From Rutpela maculata (taxonomy: Eukaryota; Arthropoda; Insecta; Coleoptera; Cerambycidae), in assembly GCA_936432065.2 (NCBI GenBank), contig OW386289.2, positions 34,429,903 to 34,493,902 on the forward strand: a stretch of DNA of 64,000 nt, in the 5' to 3' direction. The notes below the pieces were generated by a model. That model did no database searches. It saw nothing but the letters and a program-made list of their open reading frames with translations, and had not been told where the DNA came from. Positions 23,422 to 34,894 of this stretch are shown here, piece after piece; position 1 is the stretch's first letter; the number at the start of each line of letters is the position of its first letter. The position numbers and the translations under genes are program-made.

Positions 23422-23632
23422 CGTATCAGCAGTATGATACGGAAATTAAATTAAAATTAGCTTGTTTTGTTACGTCGTAAATGAATTGTGTATTAACTGT
23501 ATAATACACAGTCGTTTCGTGAATACGAAAATAAATAACTTAAAATTAAAATTGTTGCGTTGTAGCTTGTATAGGATTTGTTTGATAACAGAATTGGCTT
23601 TGTTTGCCGAGTGTATTAGCGGTATAATACAC
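23422..23632 (-). promoter_or_regulatory. Three related stem-loops in the retroviral leader
   Basis: Perfect inverted repeats with 6-nt loops occur at 23422-23441 (stem CGTATCA), 23487-23510 (stem TGTGTATTA) and 23611-23632 (stem GTGTATTA). On the RNA strand the loops are TACTGC, TACAGT and TACCGC, sharing TAC-G. They lie between the splice donor and the gag AUG, so they are only in unspliced RNA. A packaging or protein-binding role is inferred; a DNA-binding site such as the gypsy insulator repeats is an alternative. Confidence 0.55.
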
Positions 23633-23697
23633 GTAAATAATTGTGATAAATAATATTTGTAAAAATGAAAAGAAATAACGAGACGATTCTTAAAATG

Positions 23698-23704
23698 ACT
23701 TACG
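23698..23704 (-). promoter_or_regulatory. Splice donor for env mRNA
   Basis: The minus strand reads C|GTAAGT, an excellent 5' splice site. Upstream, ATGs at 23718-23720 and 23712-23714 are in one frame. In unspliced RNA that frame stops after six codons at the TAA inside GTAAGT. After splicing to 18206 it continues into env. Confidence 0.7.
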
Positions 23705-23888
23705 TTAATTTCATCTCCATGAGTAGGTTCTTCGTCCGTCAAGGGATTGGGATCCGCCACCACCAGTGAGGAAGGTCTCCTTGTTCTTGCAGATATACAC
23801 GCACTAGTTAGGCACCTTCTGCAGATGTTGTCCTTGTTCTTTTGCGCTTCACTACCAGTTAGGCTTCTTGTTCTGATGATGTTTACGG

Positions 23889-23906
23889 ATCCTACCGACT
23901 GCGCCA
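23889..23906 (-). promoter_or_regulatory. Primer-binding site, tRNA-Ser
   Basis: On the minus strand, one nucleotide after the 5' LTR, TGGCGCAGTCGGTAGGAT is complementary to the 3' end of arthropod tRNA-Ser (TCCTACCGACTGCG plus CCA). tRNA-Ser priming is known for the 17.6/297 group of errantiviruses. The tRNA match is from memory. Confidence 0.85.
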
Positions 23907-23907
23907 A

Positions 23908-24267
23908 TGTTAGATCACGGTTCACATGAATGACTTTTTAAAAACTTTTATTTAGTTACATGGAGCCAACGTTGGCTCTTGGAGAAGGAATATAATAATA
24001 AATTAGAAGTGTTGCATTCTAACTGAGTTTAATAACTGATTCAACAAAGCGTGTTTAGTCATATTTATAACATACAGAACCTGAGTAAGCAAAATATATA
24101 ACAAAGGAATTGCAGTTCTGCAGTCTGCACAAGTTATGAGAAACAAAGGTGTAATATGATATCTTGAAGATAAGCAATTAATAAGAGAAGCTGTTATCGT
24201 GAAATACGATATACCTGTGAAGGTTTATTATGGCTAAGTCGCAATAAGATAGCGTGTAATATTATAT

Positions 24268-24271
<4 letters not shown>
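23908..24271 (-). repeat. 5' LTR, 364 bp
   Basis: It appears identical to the copy at 15769-16132 by base-by-base reading. Identical LTRs indicate recent insertion or gene conversion. It is the promoter copy for the provirus. Confidence 0.95.
24035..24069 (-). promoter_or_regulatory. LTR core promoter (TATA box plus Inr)
   Basis: On the minus strand TATAAAT (24063-24069) is followed about 32 nt later by TCAGT (24035-24039), an arthropod initiator. The predicted start is near 24037, leaving a leader of about 650 nt to the gag AUG. A second TCAGT lies at 24022-24026. The same elements occur in the other LTR at 15924-15930 and 15896-15900. Confidence 0.6.

Positions 24272-24303
<32 letters not shown>
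24272..24303. repeat. (TA)n microsatellite, right half of target
   Basis: The TA run continues directly from the LTR end, showing the provirus split one microsatellite. Confidence 0.9.
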
Positions 24304-24304
<1 letters not shown>

Positions 24305-25190
24305 CATCTCTGACCGACAGTTTTAGTGCATAGAAGTTTTTTGTTTTTATATAAATCAGACGGGTACGTATATTTTCTTTTCAAAATTATTTTTGACACA
24401 ATTTTTGTATTACATCTAGTGAGTGTAAGTAATTCTTATTAACTCCCCCCCCCCAAGCCAAAATTGCGTAATTCATATGGTTTTGAATTAGAGAAAAATG
24501 TATTGTTCTAAGGTTGAAATTCTAGAAAGTCGGTAGATATTTTATTTTTGAGATAAGGTATATGATTTTTTTTACAATGAAGTTTATTTGTTTATCCCAA
24601 AATACAAGTCAAAAAAGGAATGGCTGAGATCCGAGGATAAGTTGTTATAAATATTTAGTTACTTTATTAACAAACATGCATGTGTAATTTTTTGTTTTAT
24701 AATCAATGACCGCATTTTGACAATAAAAACCGGAATTTACTCGAAATCTACGCAGTAGAAAATTTTCTAAATTGAAAATTCGTATTCAGCACAAAAAAAT
24801 ACTTAAGGCATGGTAGGTTTATTCCTTGGAGCAGAAACTTTTTTTTTGTAGACCTGTGTTATTTAACAACAACGTTCCAGAACGCTAGACTCAAATAATA
24901 GATAGTGTTATATTCATTTTGGATACAAGTAATGACATGTAAATTTTGGTATTTAAAATAGCTTTAAAATAGCAAATAAAAGTAGCGAGCGAAAACTCTT
25001 TCTAAAATATTTGACTCCTAATAAATAATTTTTAAATGGCTATTTCAATACTCATATTTGTTTCAAATAGAATATTTTAAATTATAATATATATTTCAAA
25101 TGCTCCAAATTGAAGCCATAAAAAATACTTTGCAGAAACTTAATTTCAAATAAAACAGAAAATAGGAACAATTTATTTCAAATTATTAAG
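24304..25190. other. AT-rich spacer, nothing recognised
   Basis: It contains a C9 run near 24446-24454 and poly-T tracts, but no coding frame or repeat structure that I can support. Confidence 0.45.
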
Positions 25191-26640
25191 GTATACAGGT
25201 AGCCAACTCAAGAAACCAGATGAAAAAAGGAAAGTACCCATCATAGTGTTAGGAGACGACTTAACAATACGGAATACGGAACACGCAGAGCAAAAGACCA
25301 AGCCTGTCTTGACACTTGGAGCAATGGAAGCTGAATATCACAAATAGACCATATCTTGGTAGGCCGGGAGATAGGAGAACGGATCAAGAACATTAAAGCA
25401 AAAAGGATAGCAGAAGTCAATACAGATCACAAAATATCAATGAGAAACTGGAAATGCGAAAAGAGAAAAGACGTAAGGGAAATAAGAAAACACCATACAA
25501 TACCTGGAATATACATACTACAGCATGGAGATTTCCAGAAGAAAAATCCTGAGGGAATAGAAAAACAAGTAACAGGAGAAGAATTAGACTGGATATCAAC
25601 GAGTTCAACAATAAAAATTGAGCCAAGAAAACGTTAAAAAAAGAGAAGTCACTTAGGAACCCAACACGGAAAAGATAACAAATATGAACAGCTAAAAAAA
25701 AGATAAAGGCCACAGACCAACAACACCGGGCATGAAACATAAATGGAAACTAAATGAAGCATTGAAAGAAAAAAGAGACGATAAAGGACACCAAGAGGAG
25801 AAAAATTACAAGCTATTTTTCGAAAACATAGCTTCCAATAGGACAGCGACTAAACCAAACCTTCAGATATCTGAACAAATATAAAAGAAATAACAATACG
25901 TCCACGAAAAGATACATACCACTGCAACATTGGACCAACCAAGAAGCCGGTGGAAGAAAAGGAAACAAAGAAACTGCCACTGCCCCTTGAACAAACCCCT
26001 GTCAAAGAACTAACTGTTAGAAATAATGGCAAGAACTAGAAGAAGTTACTCACAAAAACAGCAAGAGTAAAGCAACGACATAAAACTTCAACATTAATGG
26101 CAACGAAAACAATTATAAAAAGAATAGAAGTATGCAATTAAGTACTGGGGACATGTGCAAAGAAGGAACCCAACACATCTAGCGAAGAAAGCGTTAATAC
26201 CGAACAGCTACAAACTAAGAATAAGGAGACCGTACACATAGATAACAATAGCGAAGATTATCAACAAGCCAGAGCAGTACCATGTCACTGGTACGAACAG
26301 CAAGAAATAAATGAATACCACATATAACAAGGAAATTATAATGATATACGATCTGCCGGAATCAGAAACGGAGGAAACAGAAAATACAGAAGAAAATCTA
26401 TAGAAGCAAAAACACAAAAAGAGGAGCATAAGTATTCCATATTACGACACAATCCGGCAACGCATCTTAGAAACACCTACACTTCCCTACACTTCCACAC
26501 TCCTGTCATGTAGCTTTCGCTGCTGAAAAAAAAGGATGATCCAAATCCAAACCAGCGTAGACGTAGTCAGCCAGCGGTATGTTTCCAGGAAGTGGCAGTA
26601 ATGCCTACCGTACGATGGTAAATCAATCAATCAATCAACC
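25191..26640 (+). pseudogene. RTE-like LINE remnant with tetranucleotide tail
   Basis: About 25337-25430 reads QIDHILVGREIGERIKNIKA followed by AEVNTDHK. This is the catalytic C-terminal region of an apurinic endonuclease domain (usually ..IDYI..., then ...GADxxSDHxL). About 26140-26200 reads WGHVQRRNPTHLAKKAL, a sequence typical of the RTE-type ORF C-terminus. The 3' end closes with ATCAATCAATCAATCAA at 26622-26638, a tandem tetranucleotide tail of the kind seen on RTE-like LINEs. The RT in between is largely missing or unreadable and the frame is multiply interrupted. A non-RTE origin is possible. Confidence 0.5.
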
Positions 26641-26826
26641 AAAAACCCATCTCAAACTTTTATATTTAAATGGGCCCACCTTGAAGCTAATCTCTAATTA
26701 TATCTCTTAGAAATGAAGTTTTGTAATAAATTGTCAAAGTTTGACAAAAAATATTACAAATATTACACATATAAATATAAATATAATTAACCTATTTAGT
26801 AACAGAGCCTATACTTTATGAATGTT

Positions 26827-27047
26827 TTAAAGTGAATTATTTTTCGTTTGCTTGTACTTGTAGTAATGAATATTTTTATAGGATTTCGTAAAGAGCAAAA
26901 AAAATCTATGAAGAATCAAAAAAAGTACATCTGTAATGTACTTTTTCATTTTCTTTTTTGATTTTTCATAGATTACTTTTTCTGCTGTTTGCGAAATCCT
27001 ATAAAAATATTCTTTACTATAACTACAAAAAATAATTCACTTTAAAG
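26827..27047. repeat. ~220-bp hairpin MITE
   Basis: It is almost completely palindromic. TTTAAAGTGAATTATTTTT at the left mirrors the right end, and TATTTTTATAGGATTTCG and ATCTATGAAGAATCAAAAAA also recur inverted. The loop is near AAGTACATCTGTAATGTACTT. It has no coding capacity. The superfamily is unknown. Confidence 0.7.
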
Positions 27048-27602
27048 GAAATTATATTACCAAACTCTACTTATTGCCTCTGAGTTTTTATATTGCTTAT
27101 AAGTTTGCAAAATACTATAATACAAGTACACTAGGAAGTACAAATGATGCAAATTGTTTTTTTGGCAATTTAATATTATATTAGCAAAAGGAAATGCATT
27201 CTATGTTTACATCAATTTTTACTTAAACGTTATTTACAATACTATCTTTAAATGTATGACGCAACTTGCCGAGTGCCTTTTTGAATTTTACCCTTTTGAA
27301 CTGATTTATACAGTCGTAAACACGAGTTACGTGGTCCATTTTATACTTTAAATGTGCGATACAGCGCGATATATCTGTTTTAAAATTTAAAAGAAATGTG
27401 TGATATCGGGAAAATAAAAGGACAGTGCAATGGGGCTACATACACATTTAATCAGCTACAGTTTTCTGTGTAGTACTCTAAACGATATTGGACCTTATAT
27501 GACCAATAACGCATCACATGGATGTACCGATACTATTACCAGTACGTTTTAATGTGTACGGTAGAGAAGTATTAAGGTACATTCGCAATTTCGCATTTTA
27601 AT
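27048..27602. other. Spacer, nothing recognised
   Basis: The short open frame at 27154-27351 has no recognisable family and no coding context. Nothing else is seen. Confidence 0.4.
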
Positions 27603-28212
27603 CTACAGGGCGTCCCGAAATTTATATCGTTAACTTTAGGTGAAATATGAATTCCTACAGACATGTAGCCGGAAATACTTCCTAAGGTAGTTAGGGACTA
27701 GTGCCCTATAAATTAAGACGCCTCTTTTTGTGAACTGTCTTGATTACCAAACTATGATATTGGACTTTAATTTGAAGCCAGATGACTTAGATCATTCATT
27801 GACATCGGGCCACAAAATAATCCTGAAACTATTCTAAATCAGTTTCAATGAGAAGCGGTTGGTTCTACGGTGTTTAATAAAGAGGATCTTTTTGGTAAAA
27901 TTTGATCAGGAAACCTTACTCCGGTACCAAAATTTAAAAATAAAACGGAACAAGAAATTTTGGCTTATAAGGACTTACTGCCATAAAATAATACTTACTG
28001 ATACTAAACATCGTACCAAATCTCTCGCTGTAGCAAAAAGGACTTCTAAAATATTAAATAAAAACATACTCTAGGGCACCACTTTCAAAGAACTAGGTAC
28101 AGCTCTCTTAGGAGGCATTTCCGGTCACATGTCTACAGGAATATTTTAATAATCATATTTATGTAAAAATTATTATCATCTAATGACATAAACTTCCGAA
28201 CACCTTGTGTAG
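27603..28212. repeat. ~610-bp foldback element with ~100-bp arms
   Basis: CTACAGGGCGTCCCGAAATT at the left is mirrored by ACTTCCGAACACCTTGTGTAG at the right. The inner blocks TTCCTACAGACATGTAGCCG and CCGGTCACATGTCTACAGGA are also inverted, and so are the CTTCCTAAG/CTTAGGAGG blocks. The central roughly 400 bp is unique and non-coding. CAGGGCGTCC-type ends are common in insect non-autonomous DNA elements. Confidence 0.6.
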
Positions 28213-29640
28213 AGAAACGCATTACTATTTTCATACGATGTTATTAACCATTAGTTATTTTTATCAAAAAGATGTCAGAGATGAAAACTGAAGAACTTTT
28301 TCGAGACTGAAATAAATAAAAACACCTAAATAAAACAAAAGTTTGCAAGTGCTTTGAAGTATTTTAAAAAACGGTTGTAACGCGAATTTACTGCAAATAG
28401 AAACAATACTGGTTTTATATCTTTTATTCATATTTTTCTAGGCACACAGTTTATAACAAGAGTTCATAAAACTAGAATCATTCATAATAAAACGAAAACT
28501 TTGACACCTCAATTTCACTGTCGTGTTATATAATTACTTTAGGATGTATGTGAAGGCAAACTTAAAATTAATTCATTGTTTTAGTTAGCACCGGGATGGC
28601 CATAAATGAATTCTACTCAAAAGTTATCCCCAAAGGAAAACCTCGTAACGTTCAGAGTTCTTTAAAAGTACTAGTGACTATGTATATATTCCCATGGTTG
28701 AGATATATCCTTTTAGCTCAAATAATTAACAGTGCGCCATTTTCTATAATTAAATGGACTAAATGTTAATATAAATTAAAACGAAATATAGTGAACTAAA
28801 CTATAATACCTAAAGTATACTCATTATACCCAAACTTGCGCGTCGCTTTGAGCATTTTGTTGCTGACTGTACACATAGGTTTCCAATTAATTTATTTTGA
28901 TAAAAATATATGCATTCGTACTTATTTTGCCATTGCAATATATCGGCAAGTTTGCCGATATTGCAGATAACCGATATGTATATCGGTATCGATTGAATAA
29001 TAACGGATAGATGGAGAGATAGACATACAGACTGACACTTTGAAAGTTGTTCAGAATTTGATCACTAACACAATATGACTTTTCTTCTCTATCAGCTATA
29101 TTTACGGTTTTAGAAATGTGCCGATCAATGCAATGTTCTAATACTAATAGTTTTCAAAATTTACTCTTGCAAAGAATCCTTTTTTTTAAATATTTTTATC
29201 TCGAAAATGGTACTCTTCAGATATCTGGCCCATGACGATCATACCAAAATATCAAAAGGCGAGCATATTTGTAACTTTTTGTAAATAAAGAAAATCGAAT
29301 ATAAAAAAATGGGTTTTATTAAAAATACGTAATTTCATATTATCACAACTAGAACATTATTTCTGTGGGAGTTTCACACAGATTTCACCGTCTTTAATTT
29401 TTACATTAGATGCACTTAAAAAGAGTTATTTTCTAAAAACTATATCTCTGAGAAACATACTCGAAAAATGGTCGGAAATGGTCTACTTTGAGAAGAATAC
29501 TAATTAATTTTCTATTATTCTAAATTTTCAATCGTGTTATGTTAGTATAAAGTCAATGGTTTTATATGAATGTTAAAAAAATCAGTAAAATCATTTACTC
29601 AAAACTCTCTTTCATTTATTAATTATTTTTTTCTATTGAA
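28213..29640. other. Spacer with one strong palindrome
   Basis: GCAATA(TA)TCGGCAA-GT-TTGCCGATATTGC at 28935-28965 is an isolated, almost perfect inverted repeat. Otherwise the stretch is AT-rich with no gene or element that I recognise. Confidence 0.4.
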
Positions 29641-30160
29641 TGACCGTCCTGTATATTATATTTAACTAAAAAATATATCAGTTTATTTCCTAGCAAGTTT
29701 CCTCCGTCGTTAAATTTTTTGGCCACTCTGTATATTTTTCCTTAAAAGTATAGTAGGTTTTTTCCACGACGATAGTGTGAACTACATTCCAAATATTATC
29801 TTCCTCCGTCATTGTTAATTATTTTTATAGTTCACGTTCACATTCAAGTGTATATTATTCACTGAAAGCATAGCAACAGTGTTATTTTCATTCCAAATAT
29901 TATCTTCCTCCGTTGTTATTAATTATTTTTTATTTTGAAAACCCGGTATATTTTTCACCAAAAGTATAACTCTTCAATGACAACTATATTAAATACATTT
30001 CAAATTTAATTGCCTTCCACATATTTTTTTCATTTTTTTTTTAGGTTGTCCACCGTGTACATTTTTCACTAAAAGTATATTCCTTTTCCTCATTAGTAAC
30101 AGCGTCAACTATCTACCCAATATTATATTTTTCCGTCAAATAATTTTGTCGATATAACGC
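29641..30160 (+). repeat. Tandem array, ~120-150-bp unit, 4-5 diverged copies (family 'D')
   Basis: Each unit runs from a GTATATTTTTC-type word through CACTAAAAGTATA, a CTACATTCCAAATATTATCTTC core and CCTCCGTCATTGTTAATTAT. Cores start near 29782, 29890, 29990 and 30105, and a partial unit precedes them. The units are diverged from one another. Reverse-oriented relatives lie at 12840-13130. Short ACAGACAGACGG repeats follow at 30162-30200. Confidence 0.6.
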
Positions 30161-30200
30161 CAACAGACAGACGGGGAGAAAGATAGGCAGACAGACAGAC

Positions 30201-32015
30201 GGAATTAAAAGTACTTGAATTTCATAACCTACATAATCTGAAACATGAAAATGTAAAAATCTCCGAGAGCGATTTTTTCACGATTACGAAACAAAAATAT
30301 TGGTCTGTAGCTTTTGATGATGGTATAATGAACCGTCAAAGCGTAGGCCTTTAATTAAAATTTATTGTTAGTAAGTAGATTTTACGTAATTGCTTCTGAA
30401 ACTTTCATTTACCTATTAAATCATGGGAAATTAATTTTTGACATAATTATTGTTTGAACTAATGATCGGTTAATGATTTGAAATTATTTTATTCCATAGA
30501 GTTTGTTCCATATATACTCACAATGGTTATCAATAAAGCGAATAACAATTGCTTGAATAATGCATATTCAATTTTATGAAAATTGTAACAGCGGTTAAAA
30601 CTAATTTATGTTGTAGATTGTTTTGTACCAACGTAGAAACTTAAAATTGCATTTTATATGCAACTTTTTTATATTCATCATAAAGGTGATGTGAAAGCTT
30701 ACATCAACTAGGGTTAATTTCAAAGAAAACATTATTCCCACATTTTTTTTGTAAATATAATAGTATAGAAAATTATGCACACAAATAAATGTACTATTTC
30801 CAAATTAATTTAAAACTAATTTACATTTATATAATAACACTTTATTTATTTAAATTAAACTGATCACCAGCGACTGCATATATTTCAAGCCACAAATGGA
30901 AAATAAATTGTTTGATAAATAGGAAATTAAACTTTTTGTTGCGAGGAGGATTTATAGGCATACATTGTATTGACATTAATGAGTATTGAAAAGAAGAACA
31001 AGCCGATATTTGTATTTTATTTCAAAGTTCGTAGTTAAAATCACATTTTTAATACTATGCACAGTACATGTACATTGTACATGCCTTTTTTGTTTATTCA
31101 TTATTAATTTTAAAGCTGATGACAGAAAAAAGGACTCAATTTCTCTGAGTGCCGCAACATTTTGCAAGTTCTTCAGTTATTCTTATTATGAAGGTAATCT
31201 GGATAAATAAAAACAAACTCTGAATTTGACGTTTTGGCAATTTGTTTGCCTTGTTCAGGGCTAATGAGGTGCTCGGTTGTAATATATTTCGAAATAAAAT
31301 AGTCAGTTGCTATAAAATTGATAAAAGCAATACTTATCTGTGCCGTCAAAGTGTTTTAAACCATCGATTACATCAATTTTTTTAAATGTTACGAAAGTTT
31401 TTCATCTACATTCCATCAAATACTAAATGATAATTTAAATTGTTTATGGCTTTAATATTTCGATTTTTTATACCAAGAAATCATTATCAGTTTGTGACTT
31501 GTGAAAATACTATACACCTGCTTCCAACAAAATATGAGTTCTACAGGGATCAGTATTTGACGTCACACCATTCTCGATCTATATACGTGACTATCAAATG
31601 TTACCTCAGGATATACACGTTCGTGTATTTACTGATGGAACAACTGTGAATAATAAAAATAAATAGAATAAATAAAGTAAATAAAATAAATAAAATCAAC
31701 AAAAAAATTAAATATAAATTTCAATGACAAAATATCTGGAATAAATTGAATGCAGAATATACTTCAAATTTAATTCAACACCCAAAATGATTAATGAAAA
31801 TATTGTTTTTGTTTGTCTCGTTGTTGAAACTCTTTCTATACATGGAAAATAATAAGAAGGATTACACAAACACCTAGTCAAATACACAGTATCCTAAAAG
31901 AAATCGGGATTAAGACACGTGATGGCCTTCATTGAAAGGTCGAAATTTATTAAAAAGTTCTTACTTAGAAATGCATACATACATACATACATTATACGTA
32001 AACCTACTCAAAGGC
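30201..32015. other. AT-rich spacer, nothing recognised
   Basis: It contains AATAAATAAATAAA-like runs near 31650-31700 and a (CATA)n run at 31974-31993. No ORF shows a protein family. Confidence 0.45.
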
Positions 32016-32300
32016 TGTTAATGGTACAATAATGTAATGGAATCCCTTCGAGATACGACGTCCAATTGAGCTAAAATTTTGCATAAACGTGTAGTTCTAA
32101 TGACAATACAATATTATGGTACCAATGGTAAAATATTAAGGAACCCAACAATACAATGGAACCCCTTCGAGATACGACGTTCAACTGAGCTGAAATGTTG
32201 CATACACGTGTAGTTCTGACTACAATACAATATTATGGTATCATAATAATTATGATACAATATTATGGAACAATAATGTAATGGAACCTCTTCGAGTTTA
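32016..32300 (+). repeat. Tandem repeat, ~125-bp unit, about 2.3 copies
   Basis: AATGGAATCCCTTCGAGATACGACGT, split here by small variants, recurs at about 32036, 32155 and (partial) 32280. Each is followed by TTGAGCT/CTGAGCT, CACGTGTAGTTCT and ACAATACAATATTATGG. The array is AT-rich and non-coding. Confidence 0.65.
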
Positions 32301-32457
32301 GGCTCGTTGAATTTGTCTCGATGAGTACTCTGATTCTAGGTGGTATTCAGGGTCTATTGAGGAGCCGGACGGTGGTCGATGCATTATCAGAAATGCATAA
32401 GTTAAAAATTTAAAAACAAAATTAATGTAAAAAAAACTTTTTAAAAAGAAAGGTTTC

Positions 32458-32666
32458 ATTATTATTTAGGTGTACTAAAACGAAAAAAATAATACTATGT
32501 TATGCTGAATTAATTGTATTAAAAAAAATACCTATTTGGGTACTTACAATCTCTGGAAAACAAAATTGATGCCTATATGATCTTCTCGGGCGCGACAAGT
32601 TTTTAAGACAATTAATTCAATATAATATATTATTATTTTTTCATTTTAGTACACCTAAATAATAAT
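32458..32666. repeat. 209-bp hairpin MITE
   Basis: ATTATTATTTAGGTGTACTA at 32458 is exactly mirrored by its complement ending at 32666. Pairing continues imperfectly through TAATACTATGTTATG and AATTAATTGT. It is non-coding and its target duplication is unclear. Confidence 0.7.
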
Positions 32667-33769
32667 TTCTAGTAATATGTGCTATTTGAACTGTGTAAAT
32701 TGTTTATTAATCTTTTACCAATTCTTAAATACATATCTTGATACTTTATGCAGATGAATATAAAATGCTTTAAGGCATTTACTGCCAAAACTTTAATTTA
32801 CTAACACATCACTATAAAATTTGAATATAAATAGGTATTTACAGTCCAAGGGCTTTTAGGAGATAATTTGAAAATAATGCCGACTTTCTTGCCCTACTAA
32901 AACCATATTTTATCTTTTTAAATTCCAATAAAACTTGAAAGATAAAAGAGGCATTTAATGACAGGGTTAGGCCGGTTAATTTATATGCAAGATCACGTTT
33001 TCTTTTATTTGCTGATTAAAATATATTTATCAACTACTGTAATAATATAAAAGACATACATTAGACATATTGATGTGAATAACTACGAACGAAATCGAAT
33101 AGGTCACAGATATATCTCTCAAGGGTTTTACGGATTTTCTGTTAAAGCTTTTTGCCTATTTTTTAGACTATAATTTTAGCAAAGATATCCTTTTCTTATG
33201 GTCATCTATTACGTAAAATGGTGTGGTAGAACAGAAATATATTGTTGTATCTATAGTGGGTCTGAACTGATACTTAGGACAAAGAAACATTATCAGCAAC
33301 AAAAATTGTACAGGTTTTAGGTTAAATATATTGAAATTTGTATTCGTATAATATCACAGTGACTTAACCTTGCATATTGCGTTGTGAACATAAGTTTTAA
33401 TTCAGAAATATTGTCGTATGAATTAAATTTAATTTTTTTAAAACACAATTTAATAGTAATGCATCAAAAAAAGTTCTAAGTAATTTTTCAAATAAATTGA
33501 TAGTCATTTTTGCCTGTTTCTGTATCATAAAAAAGCAGTTATGACAGAAATAATATACGTCCTCAACTCCTTTCAATAAAATCGTGGTCATTTTGTTACT
33601 GTAATTAGTCAGTAATTAAAAAAATATATATTAATATCAGATATGTTTTTCGTTAACATATAACATGGCCTTGATGCTATTTTTTTTGTCCCTTTACAAC
33701 ACTTGCTTTAGAGAAAAATGTACTTTAAACTATAAAGATATTTTCGAAAAAAAAAAAAATTGAAAATAT
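32667..33769. other. AT-rich spacer, nothing recognised
   Basis: No coding, RNA or repeat signal that I can support. Confidence 0.45.
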
Positions 33770-33777
33770 GTCAGTAA

Positions 33778-34024
33778 CAGGGACGTAGCGTAGGGGGGTC
33801 CCCAACTTTGTCGGACTTGGCAAAAGTTGGGTAAAAGTTGAAAATTCGAGATGTAAGTTAGCAATTTTTATTGATTTTTTTTTTAATTTCTCCCCCCCCC
33901 CCCGCTCATCAATTTTTTTTGAGGAATTATTATTTAGTTATTTACAGAGTTGGCTTTTTAAGTTTTATGAAGTTGGCAAATTTGAAAAATAACCCCCCAA
34001 AAAATTTGGCTCGCTACGCCCCTG
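33778..34024. mobile_element. hAT-type MITE, 247 bp
   Basis: The ends CAGGGACGTAGCG and CGCTACGCCCCTG are inverted and hAT-like. Flanking 8-mers GTCAGTAA (33770-33777) and TTCAGTAA (34025-34032) agree at 7 of 8 positions, as expected for an aged 8-bp hAT target duplication. The interior holds homopolymer C and T tracts and no ORF. Confidence 0.7.
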
Positions 34025-34032
34025 TTCAGTAA

Positions 34033-34894
34033 ATATTAGTTTTAGCAAAAAAATGGTAGGGACCAAAAATAAAGCTTATATATAAAACTGAGGATGAATC
34101 TATTTTTATTCTAGTTTCTGTAGAGTTAATCGTTTCGGAGATATGGAAGTTTAGAGGTGGTGACCCAGCGTTTACAGGACAAAGTAAATAGTTTAAGTAT
34201 TGAACATTTCAGAAACTGTGACACTTGCGGCAAAAATGCTATAGACCAAAATTGAATATAATTAATTTATCTTTCAAACGATTTTTTGCTTGTTGCTATA
34301 ACATAAAAACAGTTGTTTTTGTTTAAAGCAGTTGCTGTAGAAAAATATTCCATGCCACAAATATATATATTTTTTATTAATAACAATCTTTATTTAGCAT
34401 AAACAGTTATTACATAAATGTAGCATATTTGGTCAGTAAATTATTTATTCCAGAATTTATACAAGTGTTTCTTTAAATGAATGACTGGTAATTTGTTAAA
34501 TTCAGCCGTTCCCTTATCCCTTGTCGTAATGAAAGATATTGTTTTCATTAAGTTTGAGAACTTAACGTTTATATGATTGTTTTGCCTTGTGTTGTATTAT
34601 GTATATCCCACAACATTGAATATTAGCTGACAAATATGTTGGTGGTAGATAATTGTGGAGTGTATAAGAATATCAGTGTCCTTTATTTTATGTTACCCTT
34701 TACCGAAAGCCAGTTTAGTATACATTACATTGTGTTTATATTAGTATATCTTTTACATTTTAAAATGAATCGTAAATACATATATATTGAAGCAGCTGCG
34801 GTTTGGATATATCAATATCATTACAGACATATAATATACTTGAGCAATACTCGGAATACGGTTTTATTATAAATCGTTTTCCTAGTACATAAAG
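34033..34894. other. Spacer, nothing recognised
   Basis: The open frame at 34636-34872 is hydrophobic, AT-driven and unsupported. No repeat is seen. Confidence 0.4.

Noticed and set aside
23470..23925. 151-codon minus-strand ORF in the leader and LTR
   Set aside because: It crosses the PBS and LTR border, and its extent is explained by the non-coding leader. No family features.
25417..25740. Hydrophobic minus-strand ORFs (also 25850-26032 and 26208-26429)
   Set aside because: They are antisense to the A-rich RTE-like LINE remnant, which explains their Phe/Leu/Ser composition.
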